NCBI GenBank assembly: GCA_965228215.1
Contig: OZ245800.1
Coordinates: forward strand, 62,001 to 126,000
From: Maricaulis sp965228215
GTDB lineage: Bacteria > Pseudomonadota > Alphaproteobacteria > Caulobacterales > Maricaulaceae
Direction of reading: 5' to 3'
DNA length: 64,000 bases
In this document: one piece after another, positions 9,209 through 18,314 of the stretch
Numbering within the stretch: position 1 is the first letter of the stretch
Layout: each line of letters begins with the position of its first letter
Notes under the pieces: generated by a model
What the model saw: the letters and a program-made list of their open reading frames with translations, nothing else
The model's database searches: none
What the model was told of the DNA's origin: nothing
Made by a program: the position numbers and the translations under genes

Positions 9209-10099
9209 CTACTCCGCCTTTGCCGCCACGGCCGACACCGGACCCAGCATGAGCAGAGACATCAGTGCCTGGATGGGCACAGCGATGTAGACCATCCCGC
9301 CATAGGGATTGCTCATCAGACGGGTGAATTCATCCACATCGATGACGCCGGCCTGGTTCGCGCTCATGCCAAAACTCATCTGCATGAGATCCGGCGCCAA
9401 CACAAACTGCACCGCCATCATCAGGAGGTATATGACCAGGTGGGCCAGAAGCATGCTGACGCCAGCGCCCTTGCTCACCTTCCAGCCATCCATGGTGAAG
9501 CGCTTTCGCTTGATCGACAGCGGCAGGCTGACGCCGAAACGGCCGGCAAAATAAGCGATCGGAATAAAGATCAGCAGGCCCGACAGCATTCCGAACATGG
9601 TCGCGGCCTGCATGGAGGAGGCTGCGTCACCGCCTCCGGCCATAACCGGAATCAGCAGCAGGCTGAGGATGAAGATGAGAATTCCCATCACGATCGACGC
9701 AATGATCGTGATGCCGATCATGATCAGTCCGATCAGAAGGATCAGGCCGAACATGTTCAACTCGTCTCGTCCGAGCTGGAAAACGCCCCACGGCCGGACA
9801 TTCTCGCGAACCATGACCCGGAAGGCCGCGCCATACATGATTGTCCCGAGGATGAAGCTCATCAGCATCAGGACACCGATTTGCTCGAAGAAACCGCCGA
9901 GGTCGGACATGCCGGCCGGTGTCATCGCCATCGCGTAACGGCTGAAGAAATCAGACCCGCCTTCGGACGCCGCCCACATGTAGTAGGCCGCATATCCGAC
10001 ACTCACGACAGCGATGTAGACAAGCGACTGCACAGGCCGCCAGAAGAGCGTGCGCACGCCATAGGTCAGCATGCCGATGAAAGAAGGTTTGCCGGACAT
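9209..10099 (-). CDS. Polytopic membrane protein, paralogue 1 of 3
   Basis: A 296-residue protein with about six or seven membrane helices and no recognised domain. The start MSGKPSFIGMLTYG at 10099 has no long leader. It shares a family pattern with the next two genes: a loop LGRDE before a long hydrophobic stretch, then a basic loop SIKRKRFTMDGWKVSKG before the last helices. Only 4 bp separate its stop from the convergent uvrA stop. The tandem arrangement of three homologues suggests either a hetero-oligomer or dosage expansion; the function is unknown. Confidence 0.7.
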   Translation of the reverse strand: MSGKPSFIGMLTYGVRTLFWRPVQSLVYIAVVSVGYAAYYMWAASEGGSDFFSRYAMAMTPAGMSDLGGFFEQIGVLMLMSFILGTIMYGAAFRVMVRENVRPWGVFQLGRDELNMFGLILLIGLIMIGITIIASIVMGILIFILSLLLIPVMAGGGDAASSMQAATMFGMLSGLLIFIPIAYFAGRFGVSLPLSIKRKRFTMDGWKVSKGAGVSMLLAHLVIYLLMMAVQFVLAPDLMQMSFGMSANQAGVIDVDEFTRLMSNPYGGMVYIAVPIQALMSLLMLGPVSAVAAKAE

Positions 10100-10198
10100 T
10101 GAATCCCCCCGTTTTCCCCGGACGCGATTTGGCACCAGGTGCGGACAAAAAACAACGTTTCCGCGAGCCTTCCCGGACAACACTTGTGCAAAATAAGA

Positions 10199-10222
10199 GC
10201 GGCCCGTCTTGCGACGAGCCGC
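10199..10222 (-). terminator. Rho-independent terminator
   Basis: On the minus strand a 10-bp stem (one G-T wobble) with a GCAA tetraloop is followed by TCTTATTTT. It sits 44 bp beyond the stop of the gene ending at 10266 and so ends that transcript before the next paralogue at 10099. Confidence 0.75.
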
Positions 10223-10265
10223 CCGCGACCCAGCCCTCCGGGTCGAGTTCATATGATCTGTGGCG

Positions 10266-11297
10266 TCAGCCTTCGCTGGGCGAGGCACCGGCCGGGTGGT
10301 CGTCCGTCAGCGTAGGTGCGTCGCCGCTCTCGACCGGATTGTTCTCACGGTAGAGACGCGCCGTGTAGACGCCGACACCGGCCCACATACCCATGATCAG
10401 GATTTCCACCAGGGCCGCGATCACCGTCGCGATACCCAGCGGCAGCATAATCTCGGCGCGGAAGAAGACGTCACGCAGGGCGGCCATCGTCTCGGCCGGC
10501 GTGGCATTCATGTCCTCGATGGCCTGCAATTCGCCAATCACCGGCAGGATCGAGCCCAGGAGGGCGAACCCGAAGATCACGGCGACGACCATCACGATCA
10601 GATAGATGCCAATACCCACGACGACGTAGCTCAGCAGCATTTTCCAGAATTGACCGTTCGACGCGTCCCAGGCTTCGAAAAAGCGGAATTTGCGATCCAC
10701 GAAGGTCAGGCCGGCGGCTGGCGACAGGCGCACGGACACGAAGATCTGTGCCGCCATGTAGGCCAGGCCCAGAAGGAGCAGAAGAATGCCGCCGGACACG
10801 ACCGCAGAGGTGTCGCCGTCGACCATGGCCATGAAACCGAACGAGGTCAGCCCAACCATGGCGAACACCGCCGAGGCCACGATCTCGGCAATCACCAGCA
10901 GGCCGAAGAAGAGAATCGCGACACCGGCCAGACGGATCTCGTCACCACCGATACGCACCGGGATGACAGCCGAGACCTCGTCGCGTGCCAGGTATCGATA
11001 CCAGGCGCCATGCACCATCAGGGAGACCAGGACGCCCACGATGACCATCAGCGGCACCGACATCATCACACGCCCGACCGCACGCAATATCTCGGCATCG
11101 CTCGGTCCGACCGGTTGCGATTCCATTGCGATGATCTCGTTGATGAAGGGCAGGAAGAGCCAGAGCGCCCCTGCCGTGGCTGCGGAGAGAAGCAGCAAAT
11201 GCCACAGGGCGATCCACATCGCCGCTGCGGGTTTCTCCCCGAAGCGCTTGAAAAAGAAGAAGATTGCTTCGCCGATATCAAATGCCTTGGAGGCCAT
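10266..11297 (-). CDS. Polytopic membrane protein, paralogue 2 of 3
   Basis: A 343-residue protein with roughly seven hydrophobic helices. ATG 11297 is chosen over ATG 11303 because AAGGGG lies at proper distance only from the former. It carries the shared family pattern: RIGGDEIRLAG before a long helix and, near residue 205-225, a basic loop RKFRFFEAWDASNGQ before further helices. It has a short acidic, proline-rich cytoplasmic tail. A terminator follows. Function unknown; homology to its two neighbours is visible by eye. Confidence 0.7.
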   Translation of the reverse strand: MASKAFDIGEAIFFFFKRFGEKPAAAMWIALWHLLLLSAATAGALWLFLPFINEIIAMESQPVGPSDAEILRAVGRVMMSVPLMVIVGVLVSLMVHGAWYRYLARDEVSAVIPVRIGGDEIRLAGVAILFFGLLVIAEIVASAVFAMVGLTSFGFMAMVDGDTSAVVSGGILLLLLGLAYMAAQIFVSVRLSPAAGLTFVDRKFRFFEAWDASNGQFWKMLLSYVVVGIGIYLIVMVVAVIFGFALLGSILPVIGELQAIEDMNATPAETMAALRDVFFRAEIMLPLGIATVIAALVEILIMGMWAGVGVYTARLYRENNPVESGDAPTLTDDHPAGASPSEG

Positions 11298-11396
11298 GAT
11301 CATTCCCCTTGTCCCAAAAGGTCTGATCATTCTGCCCCCGGTCGACACGTCAGCGATAGAGGGAAGCCGTCCGGGCCGGTCCCCTGCGACCGGCTG

Positions 11397-12284
11397 CTAG
11401 CCGTTGCCGCCTTCCGCCATCTGGCGCAAGCCCTTGTAGAGATAGGCATAAAGACCGGCAAAGAGCGGGATCGACAGGATAGCGACAATGCTGTTCACGC
11501 GGCCATATTCATTGGCCCGCATGATCAATTCCCAGCCATTGACGCTCTGATCCACCGTGTGCGCCAGTTCCAGCGGACGCCAGCCGATGAGCAGGCAGAA
11601 GACCTCGTAGAGCGCGATCCCGGCAAGGAAGACCGGCAGGCTGGTCAGGAGGCTGGCCGACATGATGCGAAGGGCCTGGCCGTTGGACAGCGGCCAGATG
11701 CTCAGAACCCGGATCCGGCCTTCCGCGATCGTGGCGGGCAGGGCCAGGGCCAGGCGCGCGGAGAGCCAGGCAATCAACAGACCAAAACCGAGACCGACCA
11801 GCAGAACCGCTCCCCAGTCGCTGGCGCCAAAGGCGTCGAACACGACAGAAATGTTCTCGGTCGCGACCTCTTCTCCGATCCCGGCCCGCTCCATGACACC
11901 GGCGGAGATCGCCGAAATGAAGGCAAGAGCCGCGATACCGGCAAGCACCACAACGATGGCCGTCAGCAGGGCGACGAGGATGTTGACGATGAAGACCCGT
12001 CCCTCATCAGCGCCAAGCTGCAATCCGAAACCGGGACCATTGTCACCGCGCACGGCCAGTTTCAGCACCGAGCTGATGAAGGCGAGATTCGCCAGCGTGT
12101 AGACGATCATCAGGATCAGCCCGATGAAGACGTTCGCAGAGGCGCCACCGGCCATGTAGGTGATGTGCACCAGCGTCACGGCCAGATAGGGCGCGGCAGC
12201 CAGACCACAGCGCTGCCAGTTCTGAAGGGCGAAACGATAGGCTTCCGCGACGCTGCGCAGGATGGGTACGGGGTGTTGGCTCAT
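11397..12284 (-). CDS. Polytopic membrane protein, paralogue 3 of 3
   Basis: A 295-residue protein with about seven helices. ATG 12284 has GAGGA upstream; a GTG one codon earlier is too close to it. The shared pattern is QLGADEGRV before a long helix and, near residues 195-215, a loop RIRVLSIWPLSNGQ that matches the WDASNGQ and WKVSKG loops of its neighbours. A 7-bp GC hairpin (11375-11394) lies right after the stop without a U-run. No enzyme or transporter motif is recognised. Confidence 0.7.
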   Translation of the reverse strand: MSQHPVPILRSVAEAYRFALQNWQRCGLAAAPYLAVTLVHITYMAGGASANVFIGLILMIVYTLANLAFISSVLKLAVRGDNGPGFGLQLGADEGRVFIVNILVALLTAIVVVLAGIAALAFISAISAGVMERAGIGEEVATENISVVFDAFGASDWGAVLLVGLGFGLLIAWLSARLALALPATIAEGRIRVLSIWPLSNGQALRIMSASLLTSLPVFLAGIALYEVFCLLIGWRPLELAHTVDQSVNGWELIMRANEYGRVNSIVAILSIPLFAGLYAYLYKGLRQMAEGGNG

Positions 12285-12401
12285 CACGTCCTCGCTTTGC
12301 GCTGTCTTAAATAGCGCCGTAGCACACGAGGCAAGCCGGGGCGTCAGTGTGACGCAAGGTTTTGATCCAGTCCGAGTGCGGAAGGGGCCAGGCCGCGTTC
12401 A

Positions 12402-13541
12402 TCAATCTCGCATTGAAAAATAGAAATGTGTCATCACGCCTTCTCGCCTTACAGGCACTCCATCCCGCGTGGCGGGCGTGTACTCCCAGTCTCGCGCAGC
12501 ACGTTCGACCGACTCGCCAAACAAACCGGTCGGGGCTTCAGCCAAAATCTCAATCATGTCTGTTGAACCGGTCTCCGTTACATCAAACCGGATGATCACC
12601 ACGCCCTCGGTCGCAGTCATGCCTGCGTCGCGAGGATAACGCGGCTGGCGACGCGAAACCGGAGCAGCATCAACATATCCCGGATCATCCTCATCAACCT
12701 CGTCCGGTTCGGTTATGGGGTATCGTTCCATGTGGAGCGGATGTGCTTCGAGTCGAGCCGTCACCGCCCCTGATCGACGCTCATTGCTCGCCAGGCGCGC
12801 ATACCCCAGCAAGGCCTCGGAGCGATGAAAAGCTTCGCTGTCCGGGCTGACGTCGCGATAGATGTCACGCGCCATGTGCAGAGCGAAGTGAGCATCCTCC
12901 CAACGCTCCCGCACAACCGACCCCAAACCCCAGATGTAATAAGCGGAGGCAAGGAAGGCATCGGGTTCGCGTCCCGCCAGCTCAAACAATTCCACGGCCC
13001 GTTCGGCTGGCGCCCGTGAAAGCCGCAATCGCCCGAGATCGGAATGGAACTTGGCCTCAAGGTAATAACTCTCGCCCGCAAATACGGACGCGGTCAGTTC
13101 CTCGTCGCCGAGATCATCGAGCAAGGCAGTCGCGCGACCGGCACATCGTGCCGCGTCCCGATAATCCTCTCGGGCAAACGCAGCGATCGCGGCATTGTGC
13201 CAGCGCCAAGCAGAATCGACGGCCGGGGCCTCAGCATCCTCTCCGATTTCCGCAGCATCACGCCAAGCCGCGTAGGACACGTCAGCTTGGCCCGCACGCC
13301 CTGAAATGAAGCCATAATTCTCCGCGAGTGTCGCTTGTGTTAGTGGGTCGATGTTCTCTCGATCTCCGGCTCTGTAGGCGTCTCGGGCAGCAGCCAAAGC
13401 CGCGTTGAGATCGCCGTTCTGAACCGCTTCGGTATAAGCGCTATAAGCCGTGATAACTGAATCCGGAAGCTCACCGCTCTGCCCTCTGGCGGGCAGGGCG
13501 AACACCAGAAAGATAATTGCAGCAACCCAAAACTGTTTCAT
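12402..13541 (-). CDS. Secreted TPR protein with TonB C-terminal domain, copy 1
   Basis: A 379-residue protein: signal peptide (MKQFWVAAIIFLVFALPARG), TPR-like helical repeats about residues 30-270, and a C-terminal TonB_C fold about residues 300-375 (QPRYPRDAG, GVVIIRFDVTETG, WEYTPATRDGVPV). TonB_C normally contacts TonB boxes of outer-membrane receptors, but here there is no membrane anchor plus proline-rich linker typical of TonB, so it is more likely a periplasmic protein that borrows the fold. It is a tandem paralogue of the gene at 13654-15009. Third-position base use looks less GC-biased than that of neighbours (impression only). Confidence 0.72.
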   Translation of the reverse strand: MKQFWVAAIIFLVFALPARGQSGELPDSVITAYSAYTEAVQNGDLNAALAAARDAYRAGDRENIDPLTQATLAENYGFISGRAGQADVSYAAWRDAAEIGEDAEAPAVDSAWRWHNAAIAAFAREDYRDAARCAGRATALLDDLGDEELTASVFAGESYYLEAKFHSDLGRLRLSRAPAERAVELFELAGREPDAFLASAYYIWGLGSVVRERWEDAHFALHMARDIYRDVSPDSEAFHRSEALLGYARLASNERRSGAVTARLEAHPLHMERYPITEPDEVDEDDPGYVDAAPVSRRQPRYPRDAGMTATEGVVIIRFDVTETGSTDMIEILAEAPTGLFGESVERAARDWEYTPATRDGVPVRREGVMTHFYFSMRD

Positions 13542-13653
13542 TGGCACCTCAACTTTGCATTGAGTTGAGCCAAGCAGCAGGGTTTCGTCAAGCGTGTCGC
13601 GCGAGCTTTTTCACGCAATGGGCGAGCGCCCGAGGAAGCGGCCGGCTAGCGGT

Positions 13654-15009
13654 TTACTGACCGCCGCACTGGCCCGGATTCGGGCATTGGGAGGATTCGC
13701 GTTCTCCGCGATAGCCGCGCTGGTAGATACTGCCCTGTCCGGCGAGGCAGGACCGGGAATTGCCGCGGCCGAGTTCGGCACCGTCGCGCCAGTCCGAACC
13801 GGTCAGCGTGCACGCATAAGTACCGTCTTCCTCGGTGGTGAAGGAATAGTCGGACGCGGTGGCTCGGCCGTCCGCGAACATCACCAGCTGCAGCAAGCCC
13901 TCGCGCCGGACGGCGTCATTGCCGATACGGGCCGGCGTGTAGACGCGGCGGGAAATCGCCTGCGTAGCTGCGTCGGCGAAAACGTCGCGCGGTTGCTGGA
14001 AGACGGCGCGGACATTCTCGGTTCGCCCCTGAGCGTCCACATCGAAACGCACGAGCACGAAACCCTGTTGATCGCCGGCATTGTCAGGGAATGACACCTC
14101 GTCGGCGTCCTCGAGCTCGGCTTCCCGGAACCCCTCGATCTCGAGATAATCGGCACGTTCAAGCTGGCGGGCTGCGGCTTGGTTCTGCGCGTCCATCTCG
14201 GCCGCAATGTCCGGATAGGCTGCCGCGCCGCGACCGCCCTCCTCGTCCTCACTCAGCAATCGGGACAATTCGGCGAAGGTCCAGGCACTCCAGACCGCCT
14301 GTTCCGATGCACCGGCACCATTGAGCAGCGCAACGGCGAACCGGTAGTGCGTGCGCGCATCGACCCAGCGCTCGGCGGCATAGTCGGCCGCACCGAGATT
14401 GTAGAAGATCAGGCCATACTGGCCGTCCAGCTCGCGCCCCGCGGCGCGATAGGCCGTCAGTGCTTGTGCAGCCGCACTGCCTGCCCCGGCGATATCGCCC
14501 TGGGCCCGCAGGATGCGCATGCGCAGATAATGCATGTCGGCCGCGATCGGCTGGTCTGCCTCGGAGAGCACGCGGAATTCGGCCAGGGCCGCCAGGGAGG
14601 CATCGGCGTGGACCATTGCCAGCTGCGTTTGCCCGAATGCATCGGCGGCTTCCGCAGCAAGGCTCCAGCGCCAAGCGCGATCTGACGCGGAGGCACGGGT
14701 TTCATCGGCGATCTCGGCAGCAGTCCGCAAAAGATCAAACGCGATACCGGCATCGCCGTTCTGGCTGGCGGAAAACCCGTAGATCTCGGCGAGCACGCCG
14801 ATGGTTCCCCGGTCCAGCCTGGCCGCGACAGCGGCATTGTAGGCTTCACCGGCAGCGGCCTGCGCCGCCACGAGATCGCCCGCCTCCTGGGCCGCCTGGT
14901 AACGCAGATAGGGATCGGCGACACTGCGCGGCAGGCTCTGGGCCGATGCCCCGCTGATCGCGCTGGCGGCCAGCACACAAACAATTGCGATCAATCCTAC
15001 CCAACGCAT
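13654..15009 (-). CDS. Secreted TPR protein with TonB C-terminal domain, copy 2
   Basis: A 451-residue homologue of the preceding gene: signal peptide ending ASAQ, helical repeats with the shared patterns LAEIYGFSASQNG and DRAWRWSLAAEAA, and a TonB_C fold about residues 300-380 (GFVLVRFDVDAQG, VYTPARIGNDAVRREG). It has an extra tail of about 75 residues with three cysteines (YACTLTG, RSCLAGQ, SQCPNPGQCGG) that copy 1 lacks. ATG 15009 has GGGGAGA upstream. Probably periplasmic; partner unknown. Confidence 0.72.
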   Translation of the reverse strand: MRWVGLIAIVCVLAASAISGASAQSLPRSVADPYLRYQAAQEAGDLVAAQAAAGEAYNAAVAARLDRGTIGVLAEIYGFSASQNGDAGIAFDLLRTAAEIADETRASASDRAWRWSLAAEAADAFGQTQLAMVHADASLAALAEFRVLSEADQPIAADMHYLRMRILRAQGDIAGAGSAAAQALTAYRAAGRELDGQYGLIFYNLGAADYAAERWVDARTHYRFAVALLNGAGASEQAVWSAWTFAELSRLLSEDEEGGRGAAAYPDIAAEMDAQNQAAARQLERADYLEIEGFREAELEDADEVSFPDNAGDQQGFVLVRFDVDAQGRTENVRAVFQQPRDVFADAATQAISRRVYTPARIGNDAVRREGLLQLVMFADGRATASDYSFTTEEDGTYACTLTGSDWRDGAELGRGNSRSCLAGQGSIYQRGYRGERESSQCPNPGQCGGQ

Positions 15010-15202
15010 GCCTGTCTCCCCTGACGCCGGAACTCAAGACTACAACGAAACTTCAGCATAAGTCAGATCACATGACAACGTTGGACGATTCGAGTTGGGC
15101 GGCGGATTTTCGATTGGCCGCCGGTCGCCTGCAGACCGCGCGGCAAGGCCCAGCAGCACGCCACCCTTCCCTGCGCGGCCGCCCCGGACTAAATACGCGC
15201 GC

Positions 15203-16588
15203 ATGACTGATACAGCGATCAAACCCGTTCACGTGATCGGCGGCGGCATGGCCGGTTCCGAGGCGACATGGCAATTGGCGAGTGCCGGCGTGCCCGTCAT
15301 CCTGCACGAGATGCGCGGTGTGAAGGGGACCGATGCCCATTCCACCGACGGGCTGGCGGAACTGGTGTGTTCCAACTCCTTCCGGTCGGACGATGCCCAG
15401 ACCAATGCGGTCGGCCTGCTGCACGAGGAAATGCGCCGCTGCAATTCGATCATCATGGCCGAGGGCGACCGCAATCGCCTGCCGGCCGGCGGCGCTCTCG
15501 CCGTGGATCGCGACCTGTTCTCGCAGGCTGTGACGAAGACGCTCAGCGAACATCCGCTGGTGACGATCGAACGCGGGGAAGTCCCCGGACTGCCACCGGA
15601 AGACTGGGACAGCGTGATTATCGCAACCGGTCCGCTGACCTCGGAGAGCCTGTCCAAGGCCATCCTGGACGCGACCGGCGAAGGCGAACTGGCCTTTTTC
15701 GATGCCATCGCGCCCATCGTCTATCGCGACAGCGTGAACATGGAGAAGGCCTGGTTCCAGTCGCGCTATGACAAGGGTGAGACTGAAGCCGACAAGGCTG
15801 CCTATCTCAACTGCCCGATGGATGAAGACCAGTACAACGCCTTCATCGATGCCCTGCTGGACGCTCCGAAGACCGAGTTCAAGGAATGGGAAGACACGCC
15901 GTATTTCGACGGCTGCCTGCCGATCGAGGTCATGGCGGAGCGCGGCCGGGAGACCCTGCGTCATGGTCCGATGAAACCGGTCGGCCTGACCAATCCGCAC
16001 CAGCCGGACATCAAGGCTCACGCCGTCGTACAGCTGCGCCAGGACAATGCGCTGGGCACGCTGTTCAATCTCGTCGGTTTCCAGACCAAGATGAAATACG
16101 GCGCCCAGACGGAGATCTTCCGCATGATCCCGGGCCTGGAGGATGCGCAATTTGCGCGCCTGGGCGGCATTCACCGCAATACATTCATGAATTCCCCGCG
16201 CCTTCTCGATGAGCAGTTACGGCTGAAATCCCAGCCGCGCCTGCGTTTTGCCGGTCAGCTGATCGGTGTCGAGGGTTATGTGGAAAGCGCCGCCATGGGC
16301 CTGATGGCCGGCCGTTTCGCCGCTGCCGAACGCCTGGGCCACGATATCGCACCGCCGCCGGAGACGACGGCGTTTGGTGCACTGATCGCCCATGTGACCG
16401 GTGGTCATCTCGACGCCGGCAAGGGTTCTTTCCAGCCGATGAATGTCAATTTCGGCCTCTTCCCGCACATGGATGCCCCGTCGCGCGATGCCGACGGAAA
16501 CCGGCTTCGCGGCAAGGCGAAGGGGCGGGCGAAGAAAACCCTGATGAGCGCCCGCGCGCTCGACGATCTGGCTGGCTGGCTGGCCTAG
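15203..16588 (+). CDS. trmFO: FADH2-oxidising methylene-THF--tRNA-(uracil54-C5)-methyltransferase
   Basis: A 461-residue TrmFO, the folate- and flavin-dependent enzyme that makes ribothymidine at position 54 of the tRNA T-loop, using methylene-tetrahydrofolate as carbon donor. The N-terminus has the FAD-binding VIGGGMAGSEA; LVCSNSFRSDD, ERGRETLRHGPMKPVGL and NFGLFPHM are characteristic family blocks. The start at 15203 (MTDTAIKPVHV) is chosen because it begins just before the flavin fold. The gene ends 4 bp from a convergent SDR gene. Confidence 0.96.
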   Translation: MTDTAIKPVHVIGGGMAGSEATWQLASAGVPVILHEMRGVKGTDAHSTDGLAELVCSNSFRSDDAQTNAVGLLHEEMRRCNSIIMAEGDRNRLPAGGALAVDRDLFSQAVTKTLSEHPLVTIERGEVPGLPPEDWDSVIIATGPLTSESLSKAILDATGEGELAFFDAIAPIVYRDSVNMEKAWFQSRYDKGETEADKAAYLNCPMDEDQYNAFIDALLDAPKTEFKEWEDTPYFDGCLPIEVMAERGRETLRHGPMKPVGLTNPHQPDIKAHAVVQLRQDNALGTLFNLVGFQTKMKYGAQTEIFRMIPGLEDAQFARLGGIHRNTFMNSPRLLDEQLRLKSQPRLRFAGQLIGVEGYVESAAMGLMAGRFAAAERLGHDIAPPPETTAFGALIAHVTGGHLDAGKGSFQPMNVNFGLFPHMDAPSRDADGNRLRGKAKGRAKKTLMSARALDDLAGWLA

Positions 16589-16592
16589 CCCC

Positions 16593-17288
16593 CTACCAGC
16601 TCAGATCCTGACCGGAGACGTGGAAGAAGCGGCCGCTCATGGCCGGTTGTTTCCACGCCCGGGCGATGAGGTCGAGCTGGCCGGACACGGATTCCTGGAC
16701 CGTCAGCAGGCCGTTGGGACCACCCATATCGGTCTTCACCCAGCCCGGATGCAGGACCAGGACGACGACGTCGCGCGGTTTCAGGTCGATGCTGAGGGAT
16801 TTGCCGATGGCGTTGAGTGCGGCCTTGGAGGCCCGATAGCCATAAGCGCCGCCGCTGTCATTGTCGGCAATGGAACCCATGCGGCTCGATTGCAGGGCGA
16901 TGACTTTCAGTTCCGATGCAGCGACCTGGTCGGCAAAGGCCTCGACCAGGGCCAGCGGAGCAATAGAATTCACCGTCAATTCGGTCTGCATGTCCGCGTT
17001 CGCCGATGTGCCGAAGGCTCGCGTGCTGGCATTCATCATGCCCGCATTGGCGAAGAGAAGATCGATCGGAGCGGTCACGGATTTGGCCAGTTCCGCCGGC
17101 GAGGCCAGATCGCCGGCATCATAGGCGTGCAGGCTCAAACGGCCATCGCCCGGATCGAGCGCCTTGAGCGCGTCCGCGCTGTCGGGATTGCGGCAGGCGG
17201 CAGAGATATGCCAGCCGCGCTCGAGCAATTGACGCACATGTTCCAGGCCCAATCCGCGATTGGCTCCGGTGATGAGGGCATGGGGCAT
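16593..17288 (-). CDS. SDR family oxidoreductase
   Basis: A 231-residue classical short-chain dehydrogenase: TGANRGLGLEH cofactor loop at the N-terminus, NAGMM (structural Asn-Ala-Gly), a Ser in SSRMGS and the YGYRASKAALN Tyr-Lys pair. The start at 17288 places the cofactor loop at residue 7, as in the family. Related in architecture to eukaryotic-type carbonyl reductases and CsgA-like SDRs. The substrate is unknown and it is isolated between convergent and same-strand genes. A second SDR of similar size lies at 50553. Confidence 0.85.
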   Translation of the reverse strand: MPHALITGANRGLGLEHVRQLLERGWHISAACRNPDSADALKALDPGDGRLSLHAYDAGDLASPAELAKSVTAPIDLLFANAGMMNASTRAFGTSANADMQTELTVNSIAPLALVEAFADQVAASELKVIALQSSRMGSIADNDSGGAYGYRASKAALNAIGKSLSIDLKPRDVVVLVLHPGWVKTDMGGPNGLLTVQESVSGQLDLIARAWKQPAMSGRFFHVSGQDLSW

Positions 17289-17394
17289 GAGTGTCTCCAG
17301 TGAGTCTATGTCGGGCGGGAATCCGTGTTGGTGAGCAAGACTTAGTCGATCGGCAGCGGAATTCAAACCCGGTACAGGGGCCCTGCCCCGGCAG

Positions 17395-18210
17395 TCACCG
17401 ACCAGTCAGGGACAGCCAGCTCAGCCGCAATTGCCGGCCCAGAAGCGCCGGTTCGGCCGGGCTCGCATAGGGATTTTCGTCCAGTTTGCGAAAATGGGAT
17501 CGAGCGAGCACGCTATAGCCCACCGCCGGAATGGCTTCGGCGGGCAAGGGGGGTGCGGCTTTCAATCCGTCCAGGGCGTCGATGATCGCCTCGCGTACCG
17601 GTTCCAGCGCACGGCGCGCCTTGTCCTCGCCGAGCCCTTGCCCAAGCATGGCGGCGTTGCCGCCGGCCGCGACGAGATCGTCCAGCCCGACCGGAGCCCG
17701 GCCGATCCGCGCCCGATGCGCGAACGCCCGCACAAGCCCGGTCAGCCCCCAGGCCCGCCCGGCATGGCGCAGCGTCTCTGCGTCCAGCTCCGCATCGCAC
17801 AGAATGAGAGCCAGTTTCATCAGCCGGCCCGAGGTCGCGTCGACATAGGCCACGACTTCGTCCAACGAGGCGTGGGGCCGGGCTGCGATATCGTCCTGAC
17901 GAGCCTCGATCAGCGCTATCAGATCGGCTTCCGGCAGGCGGTCGGTCAGCCCGGCGAGGGCTTCGGTGACGTCATGACGGCGTGTTTTCGGCGTATCGAG
18001 ATAGAGGTCTGCGATTGCATCGCGCCACCAGGTCAGTTTCATCTCGCCAATCAGGCTTTCCGACGTCGCTTCCGCGATACGCGCGATCTCGAAATTGAAG
18101 GCGTAGAGCGCAAAGAGCCGTTCGCGTACCGTGTCCGGTGCGAACAACGCCGCGAGGCGCCGGTCCGGGTCGGAGGTCTGCAGCAGGGTGTTGAAATCTT
18201 CAGACGACAT
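17395..18210 (-). CDS. Squalene/phytoene synthase-fold protein, NDUFAF6-like, lacking Asp-rich motifs
   Basis: A 271-residue all-helical protein of the squalene/phytoene synthase superfamily (LFALYAFNFEIARIAE, MKLTWWRDAIADLY, AWGLTGLVRAFAHRA). True synthases need two DxxxD-type motifs to hold Mg-diphosphate; here the first reads EIARIAE and the second region lacks the acidic pair, so prenyl condensation is unlikely. The pattern fits the NDUFAF6 group, implicated in complex I assembly, common in alphaproteobacteria. It is divergent from sodB with about 100 bp between starts. Confidence 0.75.
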   Translation of the reverse strand: MSSEDFNTLLQTSDPDRRLAALFAPDTVRERLFALYAFNFEIARIAEATSESLIGEMKLTWWRDAIADLYLDTPKTRRHDVTEALAGLTDRLPEADLIALIEARQDDIAARPHASLDEVVAYVDATSGRLMKLALILCDAELDAETLRHAGRAWGLTGLVRAFAHRARIGRAPVGLDDLVAAGGNAAMLGQGLGEDKARRALEPVREAIIDALDGLKAAPPLPAEAIPAVGYSVLARSHFRKLDENPYASPAEPALLGRQLRLSWLSLTGR

Positions 18211-18261
18211 GACGCTCTCCGCTGGACAGGCAGGATTCGCACACCATATGCATGACCAGAC

Positions 18262-18278
18262 CCGGTTCCACGAACCGG
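18262..18278. promoter_or_regulatory. Inverted repeat upstream of sodB
   Basis: A perfect 7-3-7 inverted repeat (CCGGTTC, spacer CAC, GAACCGG) lies 36 bp before the sodB start and 52 bp before the divergent gene start. It may be an operator or a 5'-UTR hairpin; nothing else supports it. Confidence 0.35.
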
Positions 18279-18314
18279 AAGCCAGTTACACCCCGAGTTT
18301 GCGACGAGGTTTCC

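Noticed and set aside
11375..11394. 7-bp GC hairpin after the third membrane protein
   Set aside because: No U-run and modest stem; could be a chance feature of GC-rich DNA.
10260..12314. A 684-residue plus-strand open frame across the membrane-protein genes
   Set aside because: It is the antisense of three hydrophobic genes in a GC-rich genome; composition is Asp/His/Arg/Gln-rich with no domain, and it spans gene boundaries and a terminator.
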